A stretch of 64,000 nt of DNA, from contig NZ_LXRG01000192.1 in assembly GCF_001651035.1 (NCBI RefSeq), positions 248,001-312,000 of the forward strand, read 5' to 3'. This stretch comes from Halomonas sp. ALS9 (lineage in GTDB: Bacteria > Pseudomonadota > Gammaproteobacteria > Pseudomonadales > Halomonadaceae). The notes under the pieces were generated by a model. That model saw nothing but the letters and a program-made list of their open reading frames with translations. It did not search any database and was not told the DNA's origin. The position numbers were made by a program, and so were the translations under genes. Shown in pieces: positions 29,708-37,975 of this stretch (the stretch's first letter is position 1; each line of letters begins with the position of its first letter).

Positions 29708-31222
29708 ATGGCTAAATTGAGGGAACCAGTGAAACGACGAGACGCTGCAAGCGACTGGGTAGTGGAAGCGTTAGCACTCAGGCTAAACACGCATGAAGCT
29801 GCCACGCTTGTTCGAAAGCTCTACCGCTCGCTTAAAGAGTGGATTCAACACGGTGAGCTAACGGCAGGGGATGCGCTGCCCTCTTCCCGCCACTTGGCCC
29901 GCGCTTTGGGTGTTAGCCGCAATATGGTGCTGGCCGCCATGGATAGGCTACTGGCGGAAGGGTTGCTGATTTCCCGCCAGGGGGCGGGGCTCTATGTGGC
30001 CGATCTCCCCACGCTGTTAACCAAGGCCGAGCTTCCACCGCATTCGCCGGTTCGCTACTCAACGCGGGGCAACAAGCTGTTAGCGCTGAGTGGAACGTTA
30101 AGCCAGGGACATCGCGCCTTTGCTCCAGGCGTCCCGGCACTCGACCTGTTTCCCCGCGAGCAGTGGCAGCGCCTGTTGCGTCGTCATTACTATCACGCAC
30201 AGACAGCATGGATGGATTATCAAACCAATGGCGGGCTACCTGAACTGAAAACGGCCCTTTGTGATTATCTGCGGCTTTCTCGTGCCGTGCGCTGCCAGCC
30301 GGAGCAGATCGTGATTACCCAAGGCGCCCAGCAGGCGTTTGAACTGATTACTCAACTACTCACCGATCATGGTGATTCTGTTTGGATGGAGGAGCCGGGT
30401 TACGGCGGCGCCCAGGCCTGTTTTTTGGCGTCAGGCTTAACGGTAACGCCGATTCCCGTCGATCGAGAAGGGCTAAATCCTTCACTCGCTCCCGCGAATG
30501 CGACAGCACCTCGGCTTATTTATGTCACACCCTCCCACCAATACCCCAGTGGCGTTACCATGCCAGTTCCCAGACGGCTGGCATTACTTGAGCACGCTTC
30601 CCGCACCGGCAGTTGGATCATTGAAGACGATTACGACAGTGAGTTTCGCTACGATACACCGCCCACACCTTCGCTACAGGGGCTCGCGGAGCAGACATCG
30701 GTTATCTATGTCGGCACCTTCAGTAAAGTGCTCTATCCCGGCTTACGTTTAGGCTATCTAGTACTCCCCATCACGCTCGCCGAAGACTTTAGGCACGCCC
30801 ATGCGCGATTGCACCGCGAAGGTAACTACCCCGTGCAATCAGCACTTGCTGAATTTATTGCCAATGGACACTTTACCCGCCACATCGCCCGCATGCGGTC
30901 TGCTTATCGTCAACGACAGGCGTGCTTACGAACGGCATTAGCGCCTGCGGTAGCCAAAGGGCTTGAGCTTTCTGATGGTCATGCCGGTATGCATCTGTTG
31001 GCCAGGCTCAATACCCGTGCGCAAGAAGACCAGCTCGTTGAGCGCGCTGGCAAAGTGGGCATTACCCTTTCGCCACTTTCTCGCTATTACCTCTCTGGAA
31101 ACAAACATTCAGGTTTAGTGCTTGGCTATGCAGGTTCAACGGAATACGAGCTGATGGAGGCAGGTAGATGGCTAAGCGACGCTTATTTGGCAATAAGAGA
31201 TGACTCAAAATCATTACCTTGA
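29708..31222 (+). CDS. MocR/PdxR-type regulator (GntR helix-turn-helix plus aminotransferase-like domain)
   Basis: About 504 residues. A GntR-type winged helix (LYRSLKEWIQHGELTAGDALPSSRHLARALGVSRNMVLAAMDRLL, about 37-90) is followed by a fold-type I aminotransferase domain. The PLP lysine is in GTFSKVLYPGLRLGYLVLP and the cofactor aspartate region in IIEDDYDSEFRY. Such proteins sense PLP or amino compounds. I start at ATG 29708; a GTG at 29684 is an alternative. It is divergent from the GNAT gene. Confidence 0.92.
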   Translation: MAKLREPVKRRDAASDWVVEALALRLNTHEAATLVRKLYRSLKEWIQHGELTAGDALPSSRHLARALGVSRNMVLAAMDRLLAEGLLISRQGAGLYVADLPTLLTKAELPPHSPVRYSTRGNKLLALSGTLSQGHRAFAPGVPALDLFPREQWQRLLRRHYYHAQTAWMDYQTNGGLPELKTALCDYLRLSRAVRCQPEQIVITQGAQQAFELITQLLTDHGDSVWMEEPGYGGAQACFLASGLTVTPIPVDREGLNPSLAPANATAPRLIYVTPSHQYPSGVTMPVPRRLALLEHASRTGSWIIEDDYDSEFRYDTPPTPSLQGLAEQTSVIYVGTFSKVLYPGLRLGYLVLPITLAEDFRHAHARLHREGNYPVQSALAEFIANGHFTRHIARMRSAYRQRQACLRTALAPAVAKGLELSDGHAGMHLLARLNTRAQEDQLVERAGKVGITLSPLSRYYLSGNKHSGLVLGYAGSTEYELMEAGRWLSDAYLAIRDDSKSLP

Positions 31223-31360
31223 TAAACCAAGACCCACCCTGCCATAAATGGATGCACTTGGCGTATTCTCTGGAAGCATTCCTGTAGTAGTGTATCTTTC
31301 TTTACAGGCTTATCTATTCACCAAACGCAAAGGGGACAACACGTTCCCAATGGGGTCAAC

Positions 31361-32086
31361 GTGGTTCAATCTCTTTCTTCGCACACAGAATCCCGCGCCT
31401 CACGATGTAAAGCATGGAGCGTGCATATATTTACCGCCAGTGGTGTGCTGCTCGGTACAATGGCGTTGCTCGCACTGGTCGACGATAACCCGGTTGCCTG
31501 CCTTCTGTGGCTAGGCGCCGCGATGATGATCGATGGTATCGATGGCACTCTGGCGCGTAAGTATGAAGTGAAGGCCATACTGCCCCATTTCGATGGTTCA
31601 ACCCTCGATATGGTCATCGACTATCTGACCTGGGCCTTTATACCCGCCCTATTTATTTACTACTTTATTGAATTACCGCCCTATTTAGGGCTGCTATCGG
31701 TGTTTATTATTCTGTTGTCATCGATGTTCTGTTTCTGCAATACCAATATGAAAAGTCGGGATAATTACTTTGTTGGTTTTCCTGCCGCTTGGAACATCGC
31801 CGCCGCCTATTTTTATATTCTCGATTTCCCACCGTTCGTCACCTTTGCCACTATCGTACTGCTGGCCATTCTCACCGTGACTAAAATGAAGTTCCTCCAC
31901 CCATTTCGGGTGCGCCAGTTCATGCCGCTCAATATCGCCGTCACGCTGGTGTGGTGTGTATGCGCCACATCACTGGTGTTATCCAGCCCCGAGCACGCTC
32001 TATGGGCACTGTGGGGGTGGGGCATTACATCGGTTTATTTTATCGGCATGTGCCTATGGCGTACCGCCCAGGAATGGTTTGATTAG
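31361..32086 (+). CDS. pcs: Phosphatidylcholine synthase (CDP-alcohol phosphatidyltransferase family)
   Basis: About 241 residues with several membrane helices. The CDP-alcohol phosphotransferase motif is present in the elongated form of bacterial phosphatidylcholine synthases: DGIDGTLAR, then after 12 residues GSTLDMVIDY. The KAWSVHIFTASG start and the SRDNYFVGFPAAWN segment also fit. It would condense choline with CDP-diacylglycerol in the inner membrane. The start is uncertain: GTG 31361 has a weak GGGG upstream and no better in-frame ATG exists before the conserved KAWSVH. It stands alone between a regulator and tag. Confidence 0.88.
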   Translation: MVQSLSSHTESRASRCKAWSVHIFTASGVLLGTMALLALVDDNPVACLLWLGAAMMIDGIDGTLARKYEVKAILPHFDGSTLDMVIDYLTWAFIPALFIYYFIELPPYLGLLSVFIILLSSMFCFCNTNMKSRDNYFVGFPAAWNIAAAYFYILDFPPFVTFATIVLLAILTVTKMKFLHPFRVRQFMPLNIAVTLVWCVCATSLVLSSPEHALWALWGWGITSVYFIGMCLWRTAQEWFD

Positions 32087-32111
32087 GGCCTGTTTAAGAA
32101 GCGAGTAGCTG

Positions 32112-32735
32112 ATGACCAACGACTTTATCGCCCCTGACGGGCATCCTCGCTGCCAGTGGTGTGGCGGCGCACCAGAGTTTCTGCCCTACCATGATAACGA
32201 GTGGGGCTTTCCGGTAGACGACGATCAGCGGCTGTTCGAGAAGCTGTGCCTGGAGAGCTTTCAGTCAGGCTTAAGCTGGCGCACGATTCTCAACAAACGC
32301 GAGAATTTTCGCGCCGCCTTTCACCACTTCGATTTCCACCAAGTCGCTCGCTTTGGCGAAGACGACGTGCAACGTTTACTTCAAGACGCGGGGATTATTC
32401 GCCACCGTGGAAAAATCGAAGCAACCATCAACAACGCCCAACGTGCAAAGGAAATGGTCGAGCAGGAAGGCTCATTGGCGGCGTTCTTCTGGCGCTATGA
32501 GCCAACCGAGTTAGCAGAGCCACAAACCCAGACTACCTCGCCCGAATCCGTCGCCCTTGCCAAGGAGTTAAAAAAACGCGGCTGGAAATTTTTTGGCCCC
32601 ACCACCGCGTTTGCCTATATGCAGGCCATGGGGCTGCTTAATGATCACACGGAAGGATGTGTCGTTCGCGAACAAGCAGCTCGCGCCCGAGAAGGATTTG
32701 TGCGGCCATCTGATCGACAAAAAACCACCGCCTAG
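32112..32735 (+). CDS. tag: DNA-3-methyladenine glycosylase I (Tag)
   Basis: A 207-residue base-excision enzyme removing 3-methyladenine from alkylated DNA. It has the Tag zinc site halves RCQWCG near the N-terminus and NDHTEGC near the C-terminus, the start YHDNEWG, and FEKLCLESFQSGLSWRTILNKRENFR, which lies in the helix-hairpin-helix region of the family. The last residues overlap a terminator that serves the opposite strand. It starts 25 bp after the phosphatidylcholine synthase stop and may be co-transcribed with it. Confidence 0.95.
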   Translation: MTNDFIAPDGHPRCQWCGGAPEFLPYHDNEWGFPVDDDQRLFEKLCLESFQSGLSWRTILNKRENFRAAFHHFDFHQVARFGEDDVQRLLQDAGIIRHRGKIEATINNAQRAKEMVEQEGSLAAFFWRYEPTELAEPQTQTTSPESVALAKELKKRGWKFFGPTTAFAYMQAMGLLNDHTEGCVVREQAARAREGFVRPSDRQKTTA

Positions 32736-32750
32736 CAAGCCAGGCGGTGG
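32719..32750 (-). terminator. Rho-independent terminator of the fasciclin gene
   Basis: Perfect 9-bp arms (CCACCGCCT, AGGCGGTGG) around an 8-nt loop; on the minus strand a run of six T follows. It overlaps the tag stop codon and lies 52 bp past the fasciclin stop. Confidence 0.75.
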
Positions 32751-32802
32751 GCAAATGTAACCTCAAAAGAATAAATGACATTATCCGATATGAGCTGAAA
32801 CT

Positions 32803-33354
32803 TTAGGGCATTAACACGCTATCAATCACGTGGATAACGCCGTTCGCCTGCGCTACATCGACGACCGTGATATTGGCACTGTTACCCTGAGCATCCATGA
32901 CCATCAAGTTGTTGCCGTTGCGCATAACGGAGAGATACTCACCTTGCACGGTTTTAAACGCTACCGTGCCGTCATTCTCCATTACCTGTTCTAACAATAC
33001 TTCTCGGGTCAGATTGCCAGGCACCACGTGGTACGTTAATACGGTTTGTAACTGCGCTTGGTTTTCAGGCTGTAGCAACATATCCACGGTGCCATCGGGA
33101 AGTTTTGCGAAAGCATCATCAATGGGGGCAAATACGGTAAAAGGGCCTTCGCCTTGCAGCACATCAACCAGTTCAGCCGCTTGAACGGCGGCGACGAGTG
33201 TTTCATGGTCACCCGAATTCACCGCATTTTCGATGATATTGCGCTCAGGAAGCATGCTAGAGCCGCCTACTGTGGTGGGGCCATGAGCAGCAACAGCTAC
33301 ACTCGTGTATAGGGCAGCGGCACAAAGGCTAGCAGTAAGAAGTTTAAGTTTCAT
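32803..33354 (-). CDS. Secreted fasciclin-domain protein
   Basis: A 183-residue exported protein with a signal peptide (cleavage near VAVAAHG) and one fasciclin domain. The H1 and H2 boxes are visible: GPFTVFAPIDDAFAKLP and the terminal NGVIHVIDSVLMP. Fasciclin domains mediate adhesion or envelope functions; the role in bacteria is mostly unclear. It is divergent from the ECF sigma factor gene, and this trio recalls the SigK-RskA-MPT83 arrangement of mycobacteria, so control by that sigma factor is likely. Confidence 0.92.
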   Translation of the reverse strand: MKLKLLTASLCAAALYTSVAVAAHGPTTVGGSSMLPERNIIENAVNSGDHETLVAAVQAAELVDVLQGEGPFTVFAPIDDAFAKLPDGTVDMLLQPENQAQLQTVLTYHVVPGNLTREVLLEQVMENDGTVAFKTVQGEYLSVMRNGNNLMVMDAQGNSANITVVDVAQANGVIHVIDSVLMP

Positions 33355-33406
33355 TGGGGCATCTCCTGGTTGTTGTTAACAGAGCTCAACAATGCAAGCT
33401 CACTAA

Positions 33407-33437
33407 CACTTACGGCGCCAGGTAGCGAGTGGATGCA
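33407..33437 (-). promoter_or_regulatory. Candidate ECF-sigma promoter of the fasciclin gene
   Basis: On the minus strand TGCATCC (33437-33431) is followed after 16 bp by CGTAAGTG (33414-33407), 53 bp before the fasciclin start. The two blocks have the form of an ECF -35/-10 pair. This is a pattern-based guess and does not rest on a recognised consensus. Confidence 0.3.
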
Positions 33438-33539
33438 ACTATCTCAACAATATTTATTCACCGCTGAGACCTCTCCTATTGCCTTCAACGGCTGACTCAC
33501 CAAGACTGACGATTCGGTTTACTGTGCAGAGATGCCTGA

Positions 33540-34103
33540 ATGCTAGATGCTACGCAACGCCACCAATATCTTGTTGAGCAACTAAACGGCTGCGCCCAGG
33601 GCGACCGCAGCGCATTCGAGCGCCTCTATCGTGTCTCCAGTGCGCATCTATATGCTCAGTTGCTGCGTATAGTAAGAGATGAAGGTGCCGCACAGGATTG
33701 TCTGCAACATGTGTTTATCAGAGTCTGGCATGCTGCCGATCAATACGACGCCACGCGAGCCAAGCCAATGACCTGGCTTTCCACACTCGCCCGCAATATT
33801 GGCATCGACTGGCTGCGCCGCCAAAAGCCCCAGGACACCACCACCGATGAACCTTTATTGGCTACCCTGTTAGGCACCGACGATCCTGAGGATGACAGCA
33901 TCAGTCATCAGCAAAACGCTAAACTTAAAGACTGCCTTGATACACTCAGTCGCCATCAGCGTCAGTTAATGGAGATGGCCTATTTTCAGGGCATGACTCA
34001 CAGCGAGCTTGCTAACTCTCTGTCCCAACCGCTGGGCAGCGTCAAAAGCTGGATCCGCCGTGGACTTGAGAGGTTAAAAACATGTCTAACCAATGGGATT
34101 TAA
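33540..34103 (+). CDS. ECF RNA polymerase sigma factor (SigK-like)
   Basis: A 187-residue sigma factor with region 2 (AFERLYRVSSAHLYAQLLRIVRDEGAAQDCLQHVFIRVW, then MTWLSTLARNIGIDWLRRQK) and region 4 (MEMAYFQGMTHSELANSLSQPLGSVKSWIRRGLERL). It lacks regions 1 and 3, as ECF factors do. The next gene is an RskA-type anti-sigma factor whose start lies 22 bp inside this gene, so the two are coupled. The probable target is the divergent fasciclin gene and perhaps its own promoter. The inducing signal is unknown. Confidence 0.94.
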   Translation: MLDATQRHQYLVEQLNGCAQGDRSAFERLYRVSSAHLYAQLLRIVRDEGAAQDCLQHVFIRVWHAADQYDATRAKPMTWLSTLARNIGIDWLRRQKPQDTTTDEPLLATLLGTDDPEDDSISHQQNAKLKDCLDTLSRHQRQLMEMAYFQGMTHSELANSLSQPLGSVKSWIRRGLERLKTCLTNGI

Positions 34104-34792
34104 GCGACCCTGATGATCGCCACTTAGCGGCTGGCGAGTACGTGCTGGGCGTATTGGATAGCGATCAAAAAGCACGCTTTGAAGCGCTGCTGGCTGTCAG
34201 CCATGACCTACGTAATGACGTGGAAGATTGGCGAGAATATCTGCACTTATTCAACGAGCAATTGGATCCTAAGACACCGCCCAAGGAGGTCTGGCAGCGC
34301 ATTACCCAGGCAACCGGGGCCTCGCCTCTGCGCTGGTGGCAACGCCTGGGCGCATGGCAGGCCATGGCGGCCAGTTTTGGGGTCATTGCGGTAGCGCTGG
34401 GTCTTCTTTGGCAACAAGCTGAACTGACCCTACCATCACAGGGAGAGGCGGTCTTCGTTGTTCAGGATGAATCACGCACGCCAGGTTGGATCATTAGCGC
34501 GACTCAAGAGGGAGAGCTAATCGTGCAAGCAGTTCAACCGACACAGGTCGATAGCGAACAGACCGGTGAGTTATGGTTGATTGCCGATGGCACGCCCATC
34601 TCGCTGGGCCTGCTGCCTGAGCAGGGCAGTCGACGCCTCCAACCCAGCGATGAATTGCGCGCGCAATTATTCAATGCCGATTTAGCCGTCAGTGTTGAGC
34701 CCCTGGGAGGCGCTCCAGGAGGCCAGCCAACCGGCCCGATTATCGACCATGGCCGTTTGACGCCAGTGGCGGGCAGCAAGATCATATTTTGA
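34082..34792 (+). CDS. RskA-type membrane anti-sigma factor
   Basis: A 236-residue protein with an N-terminal cytoplasmic anti-sigma domain (HLAAGEYVLGVLDSDQKARFEALL, then WQRI), one membrane helix (about 98-117, MAASFGVIAVALGLLW) and a C-terminal periplasmic domain of the RskA family. It would hold the upstream sigma factor at the membrane until proteolysis or signal release. No zinc-binding HxxxCxxC motif is seen, consistent with the RskA rather than ZAS class. Confidence 0.9.
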   Translation: MSNQWDLSDPDDRHLAAGEYVLGVLDSDQKARFEALLAVSHDLRNDVEDWREYLHLFNEQLDPKTPPKEVWQRITQATGASPLRWWQRLGAWQAMAASFGVIAVALGLLWQQAELTLPSQGEAVFVVQDESRTPGWIISATQEGELIVQAVQPTQVDSEQTGELWLIADGTPISLGLLPEQGSRRLQPSDELRAQLFNADLAVSVEPLGGAPGGQPTGPIIDHGRLTPVAGSKIIF

Positions 34793-34823
34793 TAATAAGT
34801 TGCTTTTATTCGTTCCAAATAAG

Positions 34824-35789
34824 TCACTTATCATGAGGCGCCAAATCAGCGAAATCTAAAATTACTTTCTGGCTACTCGGGCAAAGCGTCATCTCGATAG
34901 CTTGGCGCCACTCTTGGCTGGGAAAGACTTGATAATTCGGCAACTCTGTCTGGCCTAAAAGGCCCCAGATAGCTAAGAATTTACGCTGCCAGGTTTCTGC
35001 AGACATTCCGGCCAAACTATCGCGCAGGTGAAACCGTTTATAGTGAGCGCCAGGCTTGGACGCCAACTGAATCGCCTGCCCCGTCAATAGCCCATAAGCA
35101 ATAAACCTCGTTCCCGGTGCCATTAGGTGCAATATATTTGCCGCAACTGGCCCTCCTAAAGCGTCAAACACTATATCCGACTCACGGGCCACATCCGAGA
35201 TAAGGGACATATTTTGGATAGGTACCGGTTTGATACCAAGCTTTTTCAGACGTGCAACTCTGCTCTCGGAACGGTATATGCCAACGACTTCCTTAGCGCC
35301 GTACTGATATGCCCATACCCCAAGATATTCAGAACAGTTCGAACCGGCGCCAGTTAGAAGCACGCGCTTCCCCTCGACGGGGCATGTTTTGAGCATGGTT
35401 AGGGCCGCCAAGGGGTTAATGTAGGCGCGCGCGGCAACGTCGTCAGAGATGGTATCGGGAACGGGTACTGCAAGAGCTGGGTCACACTCCACAATCGTCT
35501 GCCAGGTACCATCGCCTCGTAATGGAAGCACACGCTTTCCGATCAGGTTGGAATACTCTCCCGGTGCGGCAATAACACGCCCAACTCCTTCGTAACCGGC
35601 GACAGCGGGAAGCCTTACACGATGCGAATAGGCACCGGTGATGGGAATCAGGTCAGACGGATTAACGGGGGCGTACAACATCCGAACCCTGAGTTTGTCT
35701 TCACTGAGGCCTGGGACATCCGATGTTTCCATTTTCAATGTTTCCAACGGCGCTCCGAAAGAGCGATAAGTGAGAGCATGGCGCCGCAT
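34824..35789 (-). CDS. Medium-chain dehydrogenase/reductase, quinone oxidoreductase or enoyl-thioester reductase type
   Basis: A 321-residue zinc-free MDR protein. The catalytic-domain signature YAPVNPSDLIPITGAYSHRVRLPAVAGYEGVGRV resembles trans-2-enoyl thioester reductases (MECR/Etr1) and quinone reductases. The nucleotide-binding fold is atypical: the usual GxGxxG part reads LLTGAGSNCSEYLG. No structural or catalytic zinc cysteines are seen. NADPH-dependent reduction of an activated double bond is the likely chemistry, substrate unknown. It shares no operon with its neighbours. Confidence 0.8.
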   Translation of the reverse strand: MRRHALTYRSFGAPLETLKMETSDVPGLSEDKLRVRMLYAPVNPSDLIPITGAYSHRVRLPAVAGYEGVGRVIAAPGEYSNLIGKRVLPLRGDGTWQTIVECDPALAVPVPDTISDDVAARAYINPLAALTMLKTCPVEGKRVLLTGAGSNCSEYLGVWAYQYGAKEVVGIYRSESRVARLKKLGIKPVPIQNMSLISDVARESDIVFDALGGPVAANILHLMAPGTRFIAYGLLTGQAIQLASKPGAHYKRFHLRDSLAGMSAETWQRKFLAIWGLLGQTELPNYQVFPSQEWRQAIEMTLCPSSQKVILDFADLAPHDK

Positions 35790-35829
35790 GGATACCTCGA
35801 AAATCAGATCGCTGACCGAACACTCTGAA

Positions 35830-36360
35830 TCAGGCTGAGGCGTAGGAATTAGGCCTTGGGTTTAAGTCACTCAGAGGCAGCGCGTATCCCGATTTAACCG
35901 TGTCCATAGATACTAGGGTTGTGAACGAGCGCACATTAGGGTGCTCCATCAGCGCCTCCCGGGTGAAGTCTTCGTACTCCTGCAGCGTACGGGTCACCAC
36001 TATCAAAACGAAGTCCATACTCCCTGTCACGTAATAGCACTGCTGAACATTGGGGTGCTCCCGCATCCGCTGCTTAAACTCATCGACATGCTGGTTGCGT
36101 TCATATTCGAGATCGACACCGACGATGCAGGTAGTCGGCAAGCCTAGTGCTTTCGCATCTAGCCGCGCCTCCTCCTGGACAATAACACCCCGCGCCCTTA
36201 ACCGCTTGAGCCGCCGCTGAACCGCCGCCGCCGACAAACCAACCGCTTGCCCGATACTCTCCCCCGTCACGCGCGTATCGTGCTGGTAAATAGCCAAAAT
36301 CCGACGATCAAAATCATCCAATTGCTCCGCGGGCCGCTCGCCCGCAGTTTGGTCACTCAT
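35830..36360 (-). CDS. Lrp/AsnC-family transcriptional regulator
   Basis: A 176-residue regulator with an N-terminal helix-turn-helix (LDDFDRRILAIYQHDTRVTGESIGQAVGLSAAAVQRRLKRLRARGVI) and a RAM/AsnC ligand domain (VQQCYYVTGSMDFVLIV). I start at ATG 36360 (MSDQTAGE); the frame is open upstream, but that extension would run through the divergent gene and is not Lrp-like. It faces the deformylase-lyase fusion gene across 109 bp. Lrp proteins usually control adjacent amino-acid genes, so it probably senses an amino acid handled by that enzyme. Confidence 0.93.
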   Translation of the reverse strand: MSDQTAGERPAEQLDDFDRRILAIYQHDTRVTGESIGQAVGLSAAAVQRRLKRLRARGVIVQEEARLDAKALGLPTTCIVGVDLEYERNQHVDEFKQRMREHPNVQQCYYVTGSMDFVLIVVTRTLQEYEDFTREALMEHPNVRSFTTLVSMDTVKSGYALPLSDLNPRPNSYASA

Positions 36361-36469
36361 TATGCAGTCTCCCCGCAATGGCCCGCTAGGATATGCGGCC
36401 AGTAAAAAGGTCTTTCCCGTTAAGCTAAAACTCAAGCAAAGACTTAACCATACAGGCAGAGACAACACC

Positions 36470-37963
36470 ATGAGCCAAATACGCACGATCTTGACCGAAG
36501 GCGATCCACGCTTAAGAGCCGTTTCCCAGCCAGTAGAAGAAATCACCTCCGATATAGTAAAGGCGATTGCCGAACTGCATGCCACGCTTGCCGATTTCAA
36601 AGCGCGAACCGGCTTTGGCCGTGCCCTCTCTGCCCCTCAAATAGGCGAGCCGTTACGCATCGTGGCGGTTCAATTGGGAGGCCGCCCGTTTACATTGATC
36701 AATCCCGTTATTGTCTGGCGAAGCGAAGAGACGCAACCGGTATGGGACGACTGCATGAGCGTGCCCAACCATATTGCCAATGTTAGGCGCCACGCCAGCA
36801 TCAGCCTGACTTACCAGGACGATAGAGGCAAAGCCTGCCACTGGAATCGCCTTTCAGCGTCACTGGCCGAACTGATCCAGCATGAGGTAGACCATCTTGA
36901 TGGTGTGCTAATGGTGGATCGGATAGAGCGCCAGGAGGATTTGCAGCCTATCGCTCACCATGCCGAGCTAATTGCCCCCCAGCGCAGCGAGCACCGCATC
37001 AAGCTGGAGCATATTGCCGCTGCCTCCAGACGCATCAACCCCACCTTCCTGGCAACCCCACAGTATCGCTCTCCCTCTCTCGATACCACGTTAAGGGTCG
37101 CCATGACACTGAAGGTCGAAACGCTCAACCCCCTGCGCAACTTCAAAGGGCGCGGTGCCGACCATTTTGTTTCCCACCATATTCAGCAAGAGAAGCCTGC
37201 TCCGCTGGTTTGCGCCAGCGCCGGTAACTGGGGGCTAGCGCTGGCGCATGCCTGCAAGCAGCACGAGCTGCCCCTCAGCGTCTTTGTCGCTGAAAACGCT
37301 AACCCACTCAAAATCGCCGGTATTCGCGCACTAGGTGCGGAGGTCATCAGTGCGGGAGAGGACTTTGATCAAGCCAAACAGGCAGCGGCTCGCTTTGCTC
37401 AACAACACGGAAGCTTGTTTGTAGAGGATGGACGACAAGCCGAGATTACCGAGGGCGCAGGCACTATTGCGGTCGAAATGCTCGCCCACGGTGACACATT
37501 CGATACGCTGCTGGTGCCCCTTGGCAATGGCGCACTGATAAACGGCGTAGGCCGCTGGTTCAAAGCCTCTTCACCCGCCACCCGGGTAATCGGCATCTGC
37601 CCTCAAGGCGCGGATGCCACTTGGCAAAGCTGGAAGCGCGGTACGCTCGTCACTAATGATCGAGTGAATACCATGGCAGATGGTGTGGCGGTTCGCGCTC
37701 CCATTATCGAGGCATTAGAGGATATGCGCGACCTAGTCGATGACATTTGGCTGGTGGACGAAACCAGCATCGAAGACGGCATGCGCCTTGGTCTGGAACA
37801 TCTGGGGCTGCTACTGGAACCCGCAGGCGCTCTTGGCTTGGCAGCCGCCTATACCATGCGTGATCAGTGGCCTGAGAATGCCCATGTCGCCACCATTCTG
37901 ACCGGAGCCAATCCTCCTCCAACACTTACCGACTCGTTACTGGCGGCCTTTCCAGCTAACTGA
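36470..37963 (+). CDS. Fusion of peptide deformylase-like and PLP-dependent ammonia-lyase domains
   Basis: A 497-residue protein joining two enzymes. Residues 1 to about 165 are a peptide deformylase domain: GRALSAPQIG (motif 1, usual form GxGLAAPQIG), DDCMSVP with metal ligand C95 (motif 2), and QHEVDHLDG with H138, E139 and H142 (motif 3), so the metal site is intact. From about 205 follows a fold-type II PLP enzyme of the serine/threonine dehydratase and diaminopropionate lyase class, with Schiff-base lysine K226 in NFKGRG, the SAGNWG loop and a GNGAL glycine loop. ATG 36470 is the first codon giving the deformylase start; its ribosome site is weak. It is divergent from an Lrp regulator. 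Confidence 0.88.
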   Translation: MSQIRTILTEGDPRLRAVSQPVEEITSDIVKAIAELHATLADFKARTGFGRALSAPQIGEPLRIVAVQLGGRPFTLINPVIVWRSEETQPVWDDCMSVPNHIANVRRHASISLTYQDDRGKACHWNRLSASLAELIQHEVDHLDGVLMVDRIERQEDLQPIAHHAELIAPQRSEHRIKLEHIAAASRRINPTFLATPQYRSPSLDTTLRVAMTLKVETLNPLRNFKGRGADHFVSHHIQQEKPAPLVCASAGNWGLALAHACKQHELPLSVFVAENANPLKIAGIRALGAEVISAGEDFDQAKQAAARFAQQHGSLFVEDGRQAEITEGAGTIAVEMLAHGDTFDTLLVPLGNGALINGVGRWFKASSPATRVIGICPQGADATWQSWKRGTLVTNDRVNTMADGVAVRAPIIEALEDMRDLVDDIWLVDETSIEDGMRLGLEHLGLLLEPAGALGLAAAYTMRDQWPENAHVATILTGANPPPTLTDSLLAAFPAN

Positions 37964-37975
37964 AAGGAACACTAC

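Noticed and set aside
31248-31514. Small frame before the phosphatidylcholine synthase gene
   Set aside because: It overlaps the start of a well-supported gene in another frame and has no similarity or ribosome site.
36362-36469. N-terminal extension of the deformylase-lyase fusion
   Set aside because: The added residues would run through the divergent Lrp promoter, and the deformylase domain begins exactly at ATG 36470.
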